A stretch of 64,000 nt of DNA from Comamonas sp. (GTDB lineage Bacteria > Pseudomonadota > Gammaproteobacteria > Burkholderiales > Burkholderiaceae_C). The stretch is from contig JAQVCA010000003.1 of the NCBI GenBank assembly GCA_028690035.1, positions 1 through 64,000 on the forward strand, in the 5' to 3' direction. The notes beneath the pieces are model-generated. The model saw only the letters and a program-made list of their open reading frames with translations. It did not search any database and was not told the DNA's origin. The position numbers and the translations under genes were made by a program. This document shows positions 20,246-28,769 of the stretch, in pieces (position 1 is the stretch's first letter; every line of letters begins with the position of its first letter).

Positions 20246-20953
20246 ATGAAGCACCCTCTTCCTCCTTCTGTCCATTGCCACAACGCTCAAGGTGCCCGGC
20301 AACGCCAGCGCGGCATCAGCCTGCTCGAATCCATGATTGCCCTGGTGGTCTCTGTGCTGGGCATCATGGGCATTCTGGGCATGCAAATGCGCACCCTGGC
20401 CGACTCCCAGACCGCCACACGCCGCGCCCAGGCCGTGCGCCTGATTGAGGATCTAAGCGAACGCATGCGCGTCAACCCCAATGCCCTAGCCAGCCTGGGC
20501 GGCTACATCGACTTATTAAATGAAGGTGTCATTTCTGACTTCGACGATAAGCCAGACAAAAATGGCTGCACTAAGGACGAGGGCCCTTGCACCCCCGCTG
20601 CCTTGTTCATCCGTGACCTTGGGGTGTGGAAACAATACGTTGATGACATCCTGCCCTTGGGCGAAGCCAGCATTTTTGTTGCACCCTGGGACGCTGGTAG
20701 TACTACGGCCAGCCAAATCGGCATCATGGTGCGCTGGCGTGAAAACGAGCGCACCAATGACCAGGGCGAGCGGGACGAGGACTATATGAGCGCGCTGGAT
20801 GCCGTCACCGCCAGCGGTGGAGCCAATGTAGCCTGCAACGACCCCAACGACACTATTCGCTACACCTGCCACCTGCAATACATCACCGTCGCCGCCCGCT
20901 GCGTTCGCAACAAGGACGACAGCAAAATCTATTGTCCAGGAAGCCAGTCATGA
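20246..20953 (+). CDS. pilV: Type IV pilus minor pilin PilV
   Basis: This 235-aa prepilin has motif QRG|ISLLESMIALVVSV (class III leader, Glu5 kept) and the helix continuation GIMGILGMQMRTLADSQTA that marks PilV. The head contains several Cys and an acidic segment. The stop codon overlaps the pilW start (ATGA at 20950), so translation is probably coupled. PilV, PilW, PilX and the FimT/U proteins form the priming complex of the pilus with PilY1. Confidence 0.9.
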   Translation: MKHPLPPSVHCHNAQGARQRQRGISLLESMIALVVSVLGIMGILGMQMRTLADSQTATRRAQAVRLIEDLSERMRVNPNALASLGGYIDLLNEGVISDFDDKPDKNGCTKDEGPCTPAALFIRDLGVWKQYVDDILPLGEASIFVAPWDAGSTTASQIGIMVRWRENERTNDQGERDEDYMSALDAVTASGGANVACNDPNDTIRYTCHLQYITVAARCVRNKDDSKIYCPGSQS

Positions 20954-21849
20954 CCATGCACAGCACCCTGCATTTATCAAAAAAAATAGCTACTCCCGCT
21001 TACCCAGCAAGGGAAAAACCCCAAAAAAGCTTAAAAACCCAACTGGGCTTGACGCTGATGGAGCTGATGATCGGTCTGGCCATCGGCCTGCTCGTGGTGG
21101 CGGTGGCCACCGCCGCACTCATGGGTACGCGCAGCGTTACGGGCACCGTCAGCGACATCAGCGGCATTCAGCAGCAGGCCGCCTACGTTATGCGCACCTT
21201 TGGCACCCAATTGCGCCAAGCCGGATCGCTGTACCTGGATCTGGGCCTGAACGCCGACGGCACAGGTGATATCGACAGCGCCACCACCTTTCAGCTGCGC
21301 AGCAGTACCGAGCAAGCCATTACAGAGAACCAAGATGGTGCGGTGACGGTGCGCTTTACCGGTTACGAAGAACCCACCTTTGCCGACAACGGTCCCATTT
21401 CACGCAACTGTCTGGGCGGCCCTGGAAGCATCCCTGCAGAAACGACTGCCTCTATCGAAAGCATTTTTGTCTTGGATGGAATTGTCTTGCGTTGTCAAGG
21501 AAGGGTCGTCCACCAAACCGGAGAAATAGAAGAAACCACCCTCCAACCTATTGCCCAAAATGTCGCTACTTTCCAGGTGCGCTACCTGCTGCAAAGCAAT
21601 GACGCTGCCAATCCCACCATGCAATACACCGATGCCGCAGGCGTAGCAGACTGGAACCGGGTGCAAGGCGTGGAAGTGTGCCTGGTACTGTTTGGCACTG
21701 AGCGCATTGACGTACCCGCAGGTGGTGAAAGCTATATCGGCTGCGACGGTAACGCGGTAGATATCACCACCCTGGAAGGCAATCGCACCAACCGGATGCA
21801 CTACGTGTTTCGCAATGTCTTCCAACTGCGCAGCCAAGGGCTGATTTAA
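20950..21849 (+). CDS. pilW: Type IV pilus minor pilin PilW
   Basis: PilW has motif QLG|LTLMELMIGLAIGLLVV (Glu5 present) and the PilW-type body GIQQQAAYVMRTFGTQLRQA. From ATG 20950 it has 299 aa, but its leader is about 33 residues long, well above the usual 6-15. Bases 20974-21014 in that leader match the intergenic repeat family (ATAGCTACTCCCGCTTACCCAG), so the leader looks extended by a repeat insertion that kept the frame. No internal ATG before the cleavage site gives a shorter form. ATGA overlap with pilV points to coupled translation. Confidence 0.86.
   Translation: MTMHSTLHLSKKIATPAYPAREKPQKSLKTQLGLTLMELMIGLAIGLLVVAVATAALMGTRSVTGTVSDISGIQQQAAYVMRTFGTQLRQAGSLYLDLGLNADGTGDIDSATTFQLRSSTEQAITENQDGAVTVRFTGYEEPTFADNGPISRNCLGGPGSIPAETTASIESIFVLDGIVLRCQGRVVHQTGEIEETTLQPIAQNVATFQVRYLLQSNDAANPTMQYTDAAGVADWNRVQGVEVCLVLFGTERIDVPAGGESYIGCDGNAVDITTLEGNRTNRMHYVFRNVFQLRSQGLI
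20974..21014 (-). repeat. Repeat-family copy inside the pilW coding leader
   Basis: The TATCAAAAAAAATAGCTACT and CCCGCTTACCCAGCAAGGG segments match, on the opposite strand, the unit at 38533-38567 (AGCCCTTACCCAGTAAGC then GCAGCTATCAAAAAAG). It codes for LSKKIATPAYPARE in pilW. Confidence 0.75.
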
Positions 21850-21850
21850 T

Positions 21851-22630
21851 ATGCAAAAAATGCCCATTGCAACTTTACCGCTCCACTTGCGAAGAAGCGT
21901 TCAGCGTCAGCGGGGTATTGCGCTTTTTGTGGTGATTATTTTTGTCATGCTTTCCATGCTGCTGGCATTGTGGGCATCGCGCACTGCCATCTTCAATGAA
22001 ATGGTGGTGGGCAACGATGCCGATTACCAGCGCGCCTTTGAAGCCGCACAAAGCTTGATTCAGGATGCAGAACTGGATATCCAACGTTTTGAAGACGACA
22101 CACATCGCACTGACGAAGATAACGTCCTAAACGCGTTAAACAATAACAATATTGTGGTTTTTACACTAAGTCGCAGCGAATCGCCTTTTTGCAAAAATGG
22201 TCTGTGTGTGAAACGGCGTGGCAGGCAGGATTTTTGGAATAACTTCAACGACTCTAACCCAGATAATGATGAAGATTACGAGATTTCTATCAATCAAATG
22301 ATCGCAGATGGCGTTGGAGCGCACTACGGTAAATTTACCGGCGCAGTATACAAAGACGATAAGGATGCAGACAGCCCTACCCATAGCATCTTGGCCAATA
22401 CCGACAATGCCAAGTACTGGATTGAAATCTTGAAATATGCAGACTCAGACTCTGTGGGCGGGGCAGGCCTGATTGTGAATGACAATGCCGCTGCACCACC
22501 AGCAGATATCCTGGACTTGCGCCTCAACCCCAGCGTGGTGTATCGCATTACAGCGTGGGCCAAAGGCCTCAAACCCAATAGCACGGCGGTGATTCAGCAG
22601 ACTTACGCCCGCACGCGCTTGCAGGATTGA
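21851..22630 (+). CDS. pilX: Type IV pilus assembly protein PilX
   Basis: The 259-aa protein has N-terminus RQRG|IALFVVIIFVMLSMLLALW and then NEMVVGNDADYQRAFEAAQSL, the PilX signature in which Glu5 of normal pilins is not conserved. It lies directly after pilW (1 nt) and before pilY1. The second half (from about 22080) is noticeably richer in A and T than the surrounding genes and continues into the same composition in pilY1, which suggests allelic replacement of this pair. Confidence 0.87.
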   Translation: MQKMPIATLPLHLRRSVQRQRGIALFVVIIFVMLSMLLALWASRTAIFNEMVVGNDADYQRAFEAAQSLIQDAELDIQRFEDDTHRTDEDNVLNALNNNNIVVFTLSRSESPFCKNGLCVKRRGRQDFWNNFNDSNPDNDEDYEISINQMIADGVGAHYGKFTGAVYKDDKDADSPTHSILANTDNAKYWIEILKYADSDSVGGAGLIVNDNAAAPPADILDLRLNPSVVYRITAWAKGLKPNSTAVIQQTYARTRLQD

Positions 22631-22671
22631 TTTATTTTTATCTTTTTTTCGTGACGCATCAGGAGTTCACC

Positions 22672-25600
22672 ATGTCTCACCGCACCACGTCCCCCAAATT
22701 CCGCCGCCATGTGATTGCAGTGGCTGCCAGTGCAGCCTTGAATCCTGCTTGGGCGATTACTCTGGCCAATTCTCCGCCGGGCACTGCGCAGCCGTATGTG
22801 GCACCCAACGTGATCTTGTCGCTGGATGATTCTGGAAGTATGGATGAGAAAGACATGCTTAACGGAACCAAGTCCCGTGCAGCCGTGCTCCAAGATGCCT
22901 TGAAGGAAGTCTTCAGCGATAAATCACTACTCCCAGACGGCAAGATACGCTTGGCATGGCAAACCTTGGGCAACTGCACCAAGGTTAATGGTGAAAAATG
23001 GGCACCAAAGCTTAATGCAGAAGCAGCCAGTAGTAACAACATCAACGTGATGCGCTCACTGGAAGGTACCCATCGAGATAATTTTTTACTATACGCAAAA
23101 AATTTCAATACCTGCGCATGGACTCCCACGCATTTTATGATGAAACGGGCTGATGAATATATGCGTGCCCCTCTGCATAAAAATGGTCCTTGGGCCAGCA
23201 AGCCTGGAGAAACCCTGAATGAGCCCAATAAAAAGCCTTTGGGTTGCCGACGTAATTACCACATCGTTCTAACGGATGGAGCGTGGAATGGATATTACTA
23301 CGGTCCTGATAGCACTTATTTTGCACATCAGAAAGATGATGACGATCCTGATGGAATACAAATAAATAACTCTAATCGGGAAGATATAAATACCAACCCA
23401 ATAAACTTCGACAACCAAGACTCAGAAGACAATACAAATGGCATACTAGCCCCAAATTATCCAACAAAAAAAAGCGCAGCTTTTTCTTTGCCAGATGGAA
23501 CTGCTTATAAACGCAGCGATCCCCAGACTTGGATATACCGAGATATCGACTATCCTACCTGGAGCAGCTTCCACCTAGGCTACCGCCCCTGCAGCCAAAC
23601 ATCAACTTCTCGTTATGGCACTGTACGATGCACCAATCGCTGGGGCGGTTATATGAGTACATTATCCGACTGGGCTTTTCAAAGCTGGGCAAAACCTTTA
23701 CAAGCAAAAGAAAACCTTGATGGAAGTGTTTCCCCTCTCCCTGAATACATAAAAGCTCCTGAAGAAGAAACTTTCACCAATAGAGTTTCAGGAAGGAAAG
23801 CCACGCTCAAAAAATATTGGAACCCACGCTACAATCCAGCTACTTGGCCTCATATGACGACATTCACGATTGGATTTAGCGCAGACTCTCTCCCAAAAAA
23901 TCAATATCGTCCTATGGGAAGTGATGAAAACTGGAAAAAAAATATAGGGAAATTCTCAACAAATAAATTATGGAATGAACCTGGACCATCGGTTGATAGC
24001 ACCAATGGTAATAATGGCAAGCTGATTCCACCATCTAGCACCTTACCTTATGGCTACGACGGCAGCTTTGCCGATTACGCATCCGGCTGGGCACAATGGC
24101 AAGCCATTCCACGGCAAGAACAGGACGATATGTGGCACGCCGCCATCAATGGCCGTGGGCAGTTTTATGCGGTAGAAAAAGGCGAAGACCTCAAAGAAGC
24201 TTTCCGCCAGATTGTCCGCACCATCAACACCGAGGTGGACCCCAGCATTACCTCGACCGCGCTCAGCGGCTCCAACCTTGCGCGCAGCGATGTGGGTAAA
24301 TTCACGGGCCACTACGAGCCACAAAATGCCTGGAAAGGTTTTGTCAAGGCAGAAACCGTTGGCACCGATGGCAGTGTGAAGCCAGACCCTGGTTGGGAAG
24401 GAAAAAACACCGCCGATCGTCTGGACGACCTGGCCTCGCATTCCTCGCGCGTGATTCTGAGCTGGAACGATGCCAGCCAGGGGGGCGTGCCTTTTCTGTG
24501 GGACAACCTCAGCGATGCCCAAAAACTGGCATTGCAAAAGGCCACCAATGGCACAGACCAAGGAACCACTGCGGGCCAAGATCGGCTCAACTACATTCGC
24601 GGCGAGCGCAGCAAAGAAGGCACGGAGCCCAACAACTACCCCGCCAGCACCCCCTATCGCCAGCGCAAAAGCCGCCAGGGCGATATCGTGAACTCTGAGG
24701 TCTGGTACACCGGCATACCGGCCAGCAACTACGCCTTCAAAGGCTATAGCAAGTTCACCAGCGACTACAAGGAGCGCACGCCCATGATCTATGTCGGGGG
24801 CAACGATGGCATGTTGCATGGCTTTTCGGCCAGCGATGGCAGCGAGAAAATTGCCTACGTACCGCAAGGCGTGATTCCCCATCTGAACCGACTGACCGCG
24901 CCGGCCTACAACCAGCAGCACCGTTACTTTGTGGATGGCTCCCCCATGACGGGCGATGTGGACGTGGCCAACAACGACACCACGACCCACACCCCCGACT
25001 GGCGCACCATGCTGGTGGGCACGCTGGGGGCCGGTGGCAAGGGCTACTTTGTGCTGGATGTGACCAACCCCACTGGCTTTGCTGCCGATACCACCAAGGC
25101 CGCCAGCCTGGCGGTGCTGGATCGCACGCGCAGCACCGATGGCAGCGCCCCGGACTGCACCCTCAGCAGCCTGAGCGATGCGCAAAAAACCGCATGCGTC
25201 ACGCTGGTGACCGAAGACCGTGACATCGGCCACATCACGGCCGCTCCGGTGCGCCACAGCGCCAACATTCTGCGTGCCACCCAGATCACCCTGCTGAACA
25301 ACAACCGCTGGGCGGTGGTGCTGGGCAACGGCTACAACAGCACCAACCAGCGCCCGGTGCTGCTGGTGCAGTATCTGGATGGCAGCAAAGAATTGCTGCG
25401 CATTCCTGCCACCACCGATACCGCCGGCACTGGCAAAGCCAACGACAACGGCCTGAGCGCCCCGCGCCTGGTCGATTTGAATGGCGATGAGCGCCCCGAT
25501 ATTGCCTACGCCGGTGACAACCAGGGCAACCTGTGGAAGTTTGACCTGACCAGTTACAACGCCAGCGATTGGGGGGTGGCCTTTGGTGGAGCACCCCTGT

Positions 25601-26472
25601 TCACCGCCCAGCACGGCGGCAGTGGCACAGCACTGCCCCAGCCGATCACCGTGGCACCCACCGTGCGCGCCAACGACCGCAAAAAATGCGAACTGGATAC
25701 TGCCACCAACGAATGCAAAGCCAACACAACCACTGCCGTGGGCGGCATGATGGTGGCCTTTGGCACCGGGCGCAATGTGGCGACAGAGGACCAGGCAAGC
25801 ACTACCGTGCAGACCGTGTATTCGGTGCTGGACAACACCCGCTACCGCTACCGTGCCGAGGCAAGTGGCGTGCCCAAGCGGCTGGAGATTCACCCCGGAA
25901 AAACCTGCTCGACCGGGGACGGTGAAAACTGCCTCGACGTTGCCGCGCCCAAGGCGCTGGGCGCAGGGGTGACCGCGGCCAAACTGCTCAAGCAAACCAC
26001 GACCGAAGTCTCTGGCAGCCAACAGGCCACCCTGGGGCAAGACCCTCTCAAAGCCACCAACTGGGGCAGCTACAACGGCTGGTACCTGGATCTGCCCAGC
26101 ACCGGCGAGCGCTTGCTCAAACCCCTGGAGTTCTACGACAACACCAACATCCTGACCGTGTGGTCGCAGGTGCCCGCCAAAGGCAGCAATGTCGATGCCA
26201 CGATCGAAAGCTGCGAGGCTGGCTCGGTGGACGATGAGCGCCAATACCGCACCTTTATCAACATCATGGACGGAGCTACCCCCAGCATCCAGCTCATGGC
26301 CGTGGCCGATGGCACCACCAACATCATGGTGCGCCGCCAGGTACACAAGGGCGCCCACGCCATGATCACCACCAAAGACAAGAACAAAGACATCGATACC
26401 CGAGGTGAAGCGGAAACACTCAACCGCATGCCTGAAACCACCTCGCGCCCCAGCTGGCGCCAGATGCAGTAA
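22672..26472 (+). CDS. pilY1: Type IV pilus tip adhesin/assembly factor PilY1
   Basis: The 1266-aa secreted protein has a signal peptide ending near AWA|I (about 28). A von Willebrand A-like region follows, with MIDAS-type residues in LDDSGSM (Asp52, Ser54, Ser56). From about residue 690 on there is the PilY1 beta-propeller (MIYVGGNDGMLHGF) with the calcium loop VDLNGDERPDI near residue 935, which in Pseudomonas controls pilus extension and retraction. A good AGGAG precedes ATG 22672. The VWA third (22900-24050) is AT-rich, with rare-looking codons; from 24060 the gene switches back to GC-rich host style. The N-terminal variable and C-terminal conserved architecture is typical. Confidence 0.93.
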   Translation: MSHRTTSPKFRRHVIAVAASAALNPAWAITLANSPPGTAQPYVAPNVILSLDDSGSMDEKDMLNGTKSRAAVLQDALKEVFSDKSLLPDGKIRLAWQTLGNCTKVNGEKWAPKLNAEAASSNNINVMRSLEGTHRDNFLLYAKNFNTCAWTPTHFMMKRADEYMRAPLHKNGPWASKPGETLNEPNKKPLGCRRNYHIVLTDGAWNGYYYGPDSTYFAHQKDDDDPDGIQINNSNREDINTNPINFDNQDSEDNTNGILAPNYPTKKSAAFSLPDGTAYKRSDPQTWIYRDIDYPTWSSFHLGYRPCSQTSTSRYGTVRCTNRWGGYMSTLSDWAFQSWAKPLQAKENLDGSVSPLPEYIKAPEEETFTNRVSGRKATLKKYWNPRYNPATWPHMTTFTIGFSADSLPKNQYRPMGSDENWKKNIGKFSTNKLWNEPGPSVDSTNGNNGKLIPPSSTLPYGYDGSFADYASGWAQWQAIPRQEQDDMWHAAINGRGQFYAVEKGEDLKEAFRQIVRTINTEVDPSITSTALSGSNLARSDVGKFTGHYEPQNAWKGFVKAETVGTDGSVKPDPGWEGKNTADRLDDLASHSSRVILSWNDASQGGVPFLWDNLSDAQKLALQKATNGTDQGTTAGQDRLNYIRGERSKEGTEPNNYPASTPYRQRKSRQGDIVNSEVWYTGIPASNYAFKGYSKFTSDYKERTPMIYVGGNDGMLHGFSASDGSEKIAYVPQGVIPHLNRLTAPAYNQQHRYFVDGSPMTGDVDVANNDTTTHTPDWRTMLVGTLGAGGKGYFVLDVTNPTGFAADTTKAASLAVLDRTRSTDGSAPDCTLSSLSDAQKTACVTLVTEDRDIGHITAAPVRHSANILRATQITLLNNNRWAVVLGNGYNSTNQRPVLLVQYLDGSKELLRIPATTDTAGTGKANDNGLSAPRLVDLNGDERPDIAYAGDNQGNLWKFDLTSYNASDWGVAFGGAPLFTAQHGGSGTALPQPITVAPTVRANDRKKCELDTATNECKANTTTAVGGMMVAFGTGRNVATEDQASTTVQTVYSVLDNTRYRYRAEASGVPKRLEIHPGKTCSTGDGENCLDVAAPKALGAGVTAAKLLKQTTTEVSGSQQATLGQDPLKATNWGSYNGWYLDLPSTGERLLKPLEFYDNTNILTVWSQVPAKGSNVDATIESCEAGSVDDERQYRTFINIMDGATPSIQLMAVADGTTNIMVRRQVHKGAHAMITTKDKNKDIDTRGEAETLNRMPETTSRPSWRQMQ

Positions 26473-26482
26473 ACCAGGCGCA

Positions 26483-26514
26483 GGTGCTGGGGCAGGTGGT
26501 TCTGCCCCAGCACC
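26483..26514 (+). repeat. Perfect hairpin between pilY1 and the PilE-like gene
   Basis: GGTGCTGGGGCAG (26483-26495) and CTGCCCCAGCACC (26502-26514) are perfect arms of 13 bp around GTGGTT. There is no T-run, so it is not a standard terminator. It may act as an mRNA-stabilising or processing structure inside the operon. Confidence 0.75.
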
Positions 26515-26557
26515 CGCAGTGGCTCTGGCAAACTGCGACGTTTGAAAAGGCTTTCCC

Positions 26558-27010
26558 GTGCAAATACCCCAACCCCACACCCAATCCCACTCCCCCTCAA
26601 GGCACCGTCTGCAAGGCGGCTTTACCCTGATTGAACTGATGATCGTGGTGGCCATCGTCGGCATCCTCAGCGCCATCGCCTACCCCAGCTACACCGAGTA
26701 CGTGCGCAAAGGCCACCGCGCCGAAGCACGCGCGGGCTTGCTGCAAGCGGCGCAGTGGATGGAGCGCGCGGCTACGGCCACTGGCACGTACCCCCTCACG
26801 GCATCGTTCCCTGATAGTCTGAAATCTGTTCCTGGCGGACGCTATGCCATCTCTGTGGCGTCAGACAACGGAGCTTCCTTCACCCTGACGGCAGCTCCTC
26901 AGGGCGTTCAAGCAGGCGACAAATGCGGCAGCTACACCCTGACCCACACCGGTACACCCGGCAACACCAGTCTAAAAACTGGTACTACCAAAGAAGAATG
27001 CTGGCGCTGA
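26558..27010 (+). CDS. pilE: PilE-like type IV pilin
   Basis: The 150-aa prepilin has a leader of about 20 residues and [23 protein letters not shown], followed by [30 protein letters not shown], typical of the ComP/PilE minor pilins placed last in betaproteobacterial minor-pilin operons. Two Cys near the C-terminus ([14 protein letters not shown]) should form the D-region disulfide. The symbol follows this usage, but it is not necessarily the major pilin (PilA). Confidence 0.85.
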   Translation: MQIPQPHTQSHSPSRHRLQGGFTLIELMIVVAIVGILSAIAYPSYTEYVRKGHRAEARAGLLQAAQWMERAATATGTYPLTASFPDSLKSVPGGRYAISVASDNGASFTLTAAPQGVQAGDKCGSYTLTHTGTPGNTSLKTGTTKEECWR

Positions 27011-27031
27011 TCACCCACAGCGCCAGCGATC

Positions 27032-27090
27032 AAAATTTATAACAAATCGGCCTCAAAACCTTACTGGGCAAGCGCTAGAAGCTATGTTTT
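27032..27090 (+). repeat. Repeat-family copy overlapping the 3' end of dusC
   Basis: The core CTTACTGGGCAAGCGCTAGA and AGCTATGTTTT match the family. It is in the same orientation as the copy at 28085-28140, so the two bracket dusC. The last dozen codons of dusC and its stop (27053-27055) lie inside this unit. Confidence 0.78.
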
Positions 27091-28084
27091 CCATAGAGCG
27101 CAACAGCCACTGGCTGATCTGCGCCTGATCGGTCAGGGTGCGCACCTGCTGGTAGGCCAGCTCCGCCTCGGGGTAGCGGCGGCGCAGCAGATTGAGCCAT
27201 TGTTTGAGGCGCCCAGCCCGCTGGTTGGGCGTCAAATGGATGCAGACCACGTCCCAAAAGCGCTGCAGGTGCGGCAACAGCTGTGCCCAGGGCACAGCAG
27301 GCGGCAGCTGCGCCGGCACACGCTCTGCATCGGGCACACCCTGGGCCATGCTGGCGCGGATGGCCAGCGCCAGGCCAGGGTCGGCCACACTGCCCCGGCC
27401 CAGCATCAGGTCGGTGCAGCCCGATTGCTCACGGCAGCGCCAGGCGTCCTGCACCGTCCAGATTTCGCCATTCGCAATCAAACGCACCTGCAGGCCGATG
27501 GCCGTCCGAATGTGCGGAATCAACTCCCAGTACGCGGGCGGGCGGTAGCCATCGCTTTTGGTGCGGGCATGCACCACCAGCTCCTGGGCACCGTTTTCCG
27601 TCATGGCTTGGGCGCATTCGCGCATCAAGCCCGTGTCGTGAAAGCCCAGGCGCATCTTGGCTGAAACCGGCAAATGCGCGGGCACGGCGCGGCGCACAGC
27701 GGCCACCAAGCGTGCGATGGCTTCTGGGTCTTGCAGCATGGAAGCGCCACCACCGTGGCGGTTCACGGTTTTGGCCGGACAACCAAAGTTGAGGTCGATG
27801 CCCTCTGGCCCCATGCCGGCCAGGCGCGCTGCATTCTCGGCCATGCTGACCGGATCGGAGCCGAGCAACTGCGCGCGCACCGGCACGCCCGCCAGGGTGC
27901 GGCTGCCGTTTTCCAGCTCGGGCATGTAGCGCAGAAAGACGCGCTCGGGCAGCAAGGTGCCGCTGATGCGGATGAACTCCGACACGCAGCGATCGGCCCC
28001 GCCCACACGCGTGAGCACATCGCGCAGCACAAAATCCAGCAAGCCCTCCATCGGGGCAAGAAACAATTGCATGGGAATATCCAT
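27053..28084 (-). CDS. dusC: tRNA-dihydrouridine(16) synthase
   Basis: This FMN enzyme reduces U16 of tRNA. The TIM-barrel N-terminus FLAPMEGLLDFVLRDVLT, the FMN/substrate segment LNFGCPAKTVNRHGGGA with the catalytic Cys, and SAKMRLG and HARTKSDGY identify the Dus family. The SEFIRI variant near residue 37 and the length (343 aa) favour DusC over DusA/DusB. ATG 28084 or 28072 (MQLFLAPMEG) may be the start. The final residues ENIASSACPVRF are encoded by a repeat unit, so the natural C-terminus has been replaced or extended. Repeats flank both sides. Confidence 0.9.
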   Translation of the reverse strand: MDIPMQLFLAPMEGLLDFVLRDVLTRVGGADRCVSEFIRISGTLLPERVFLRYMPELENGSRTLAGVPVRAQLLGSDPVSMAENAARLAGMGPEGIDLNFGCPAKTVNRHGGGASMLQDPEAIARLVAAVRRAVPAHLPVSAKMRLGFHDTGLMRECAQAMTENGAQELVVHARTKSDGYRPPAYWELIPHIRTAIGLQVRLIANGEIWTVQDAWRCREQSGCTDLMLGRGSVADPGLALAIRASMAQGVPDAERVPAQLPPAVPWAQLLPHLQRFWDVVCIHLTPNQRAGRLKQWLNLLRRRYPEAELAYQQVRTLTDQAQISQWLLRSMENIASSACPVRF

Positions 28085-28140
28085 CAAAATGGCTTGAAAC
28101 GCTTATCCATCAAGCGCTAACAGCTATAGATTTTAATTGA
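28085..28140 (+). repeat. Repeat-family copy between dusC and the next gene
   Basis: CGCTTATCCATCAAGCGCTA followed by ACAGCTATAGATTTT matches the family core. It sits immediately upstream of the dusC start codon, replacing the expected promoter-proximal leader of dusC. Confidence 0.8.
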
Positions 28141-28223
28141 TTCGTTACAGCGTCACACAACGGTCATGCAACACGGGTGCAATAGACATTGTCGCCACAG
28201 GCTCAGTGCTTACCCTAGACCCT

Positions 28224-28769
28224 ATGGTTCTGCAAAAAACAGCTTTCGCTCTCCAAGAACTGCAACCTGGTTCGCGCCAGTTGCCCCAGCGTGCGCGCTC
28301 CGTGCTGCTTATGGCGGGGGGCAAAACCCTCGACGAGCTGCGCGCGCTGCTGGGCGGTGACCTGGCAGCGCTGGCCTTGCAGCTGGTAGAACAAGGCTAT
28401 TTGCAATTCACCAAAACCGGCACGCCGACCACCGCAGCCCCATCCGCAGCGGCACCCGTGGTGGCCGCCGCTGTGCCCACACCCCAGGCTGCTGATGCAC
28501 CCGCCCCGGTGGTCACGCCTGGCTACCCACAGATGGCGGGCATGCGCATGTATTTGTTTGATCTGTGCGAGCGCATGTTCGCCAATCGCCATGAAGTATT
28601 GGCGCAGTCTCTGCGTGCCCAGCTGCGCGAGGCGCGCGATCTGCCAACGCTGCGCCAAGCGGGGTGGGCCTTGCTGGATGCCGTACACACCCACGCGGGT
28701 GAGGAACGTGCCGCGTCACTGCGCCAGCGGCTGGCGGTCTTGCTGGATGGCGAACCGATGGGTGCCTAA
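28224..28769 (+). CDS. Conserved hypothetical protein with a winged-helix-like N-terminus
   Basis: The product has 181 aa from ATG 28224 (an alternative start at 28137 adds 29 residues without family character). Residues 1-60 (ELQPGSRQLPQRARSVLLMA, GGKTLDELRALLG) resemble the short helical/winged-helix unit found at the N-terminus of several betaproteobacterial hypothetical proteins. An Ala/Pro/Val linker follows (about 65-100), then a helical C-terminal domain (MYLFDLCERMFANRHEVLAQ). There is no signal peptide or membrane helix. The neighbour is a convergent methyltransferase whose stop overlaps it by four bases. Function unknown. Confidence 0.65.
   Translation: MVLQKTAFALQELQPGSRQLPQRARSVLLMAGGKTLDELRALLGGDLAALALQLVEQGYLQFTKTGTPTTAAPSAAAPVVAAAVPTPQAADAPAPVVTPGYPQMAGMRMYLFDLCERMFANRHEVLAQSLRAQLREARDLPTLRQAGWALLDAVHTHAGEERAASLRQRLAVLLDGEPMGA

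Noticed and set aside
24043-26676. 877-codon open frame opposite pilY1
   Set aside because: It is an antisense shadow of a GC-rich gene: His/Ala/Gly-rich nonsense composition, no family motifs and no ribosome-binding site. The same applies to the long antisense frames over parC (9156-10799), pyrG (34145-36016), ftsK (14727-17192) and eno (36557-38401).
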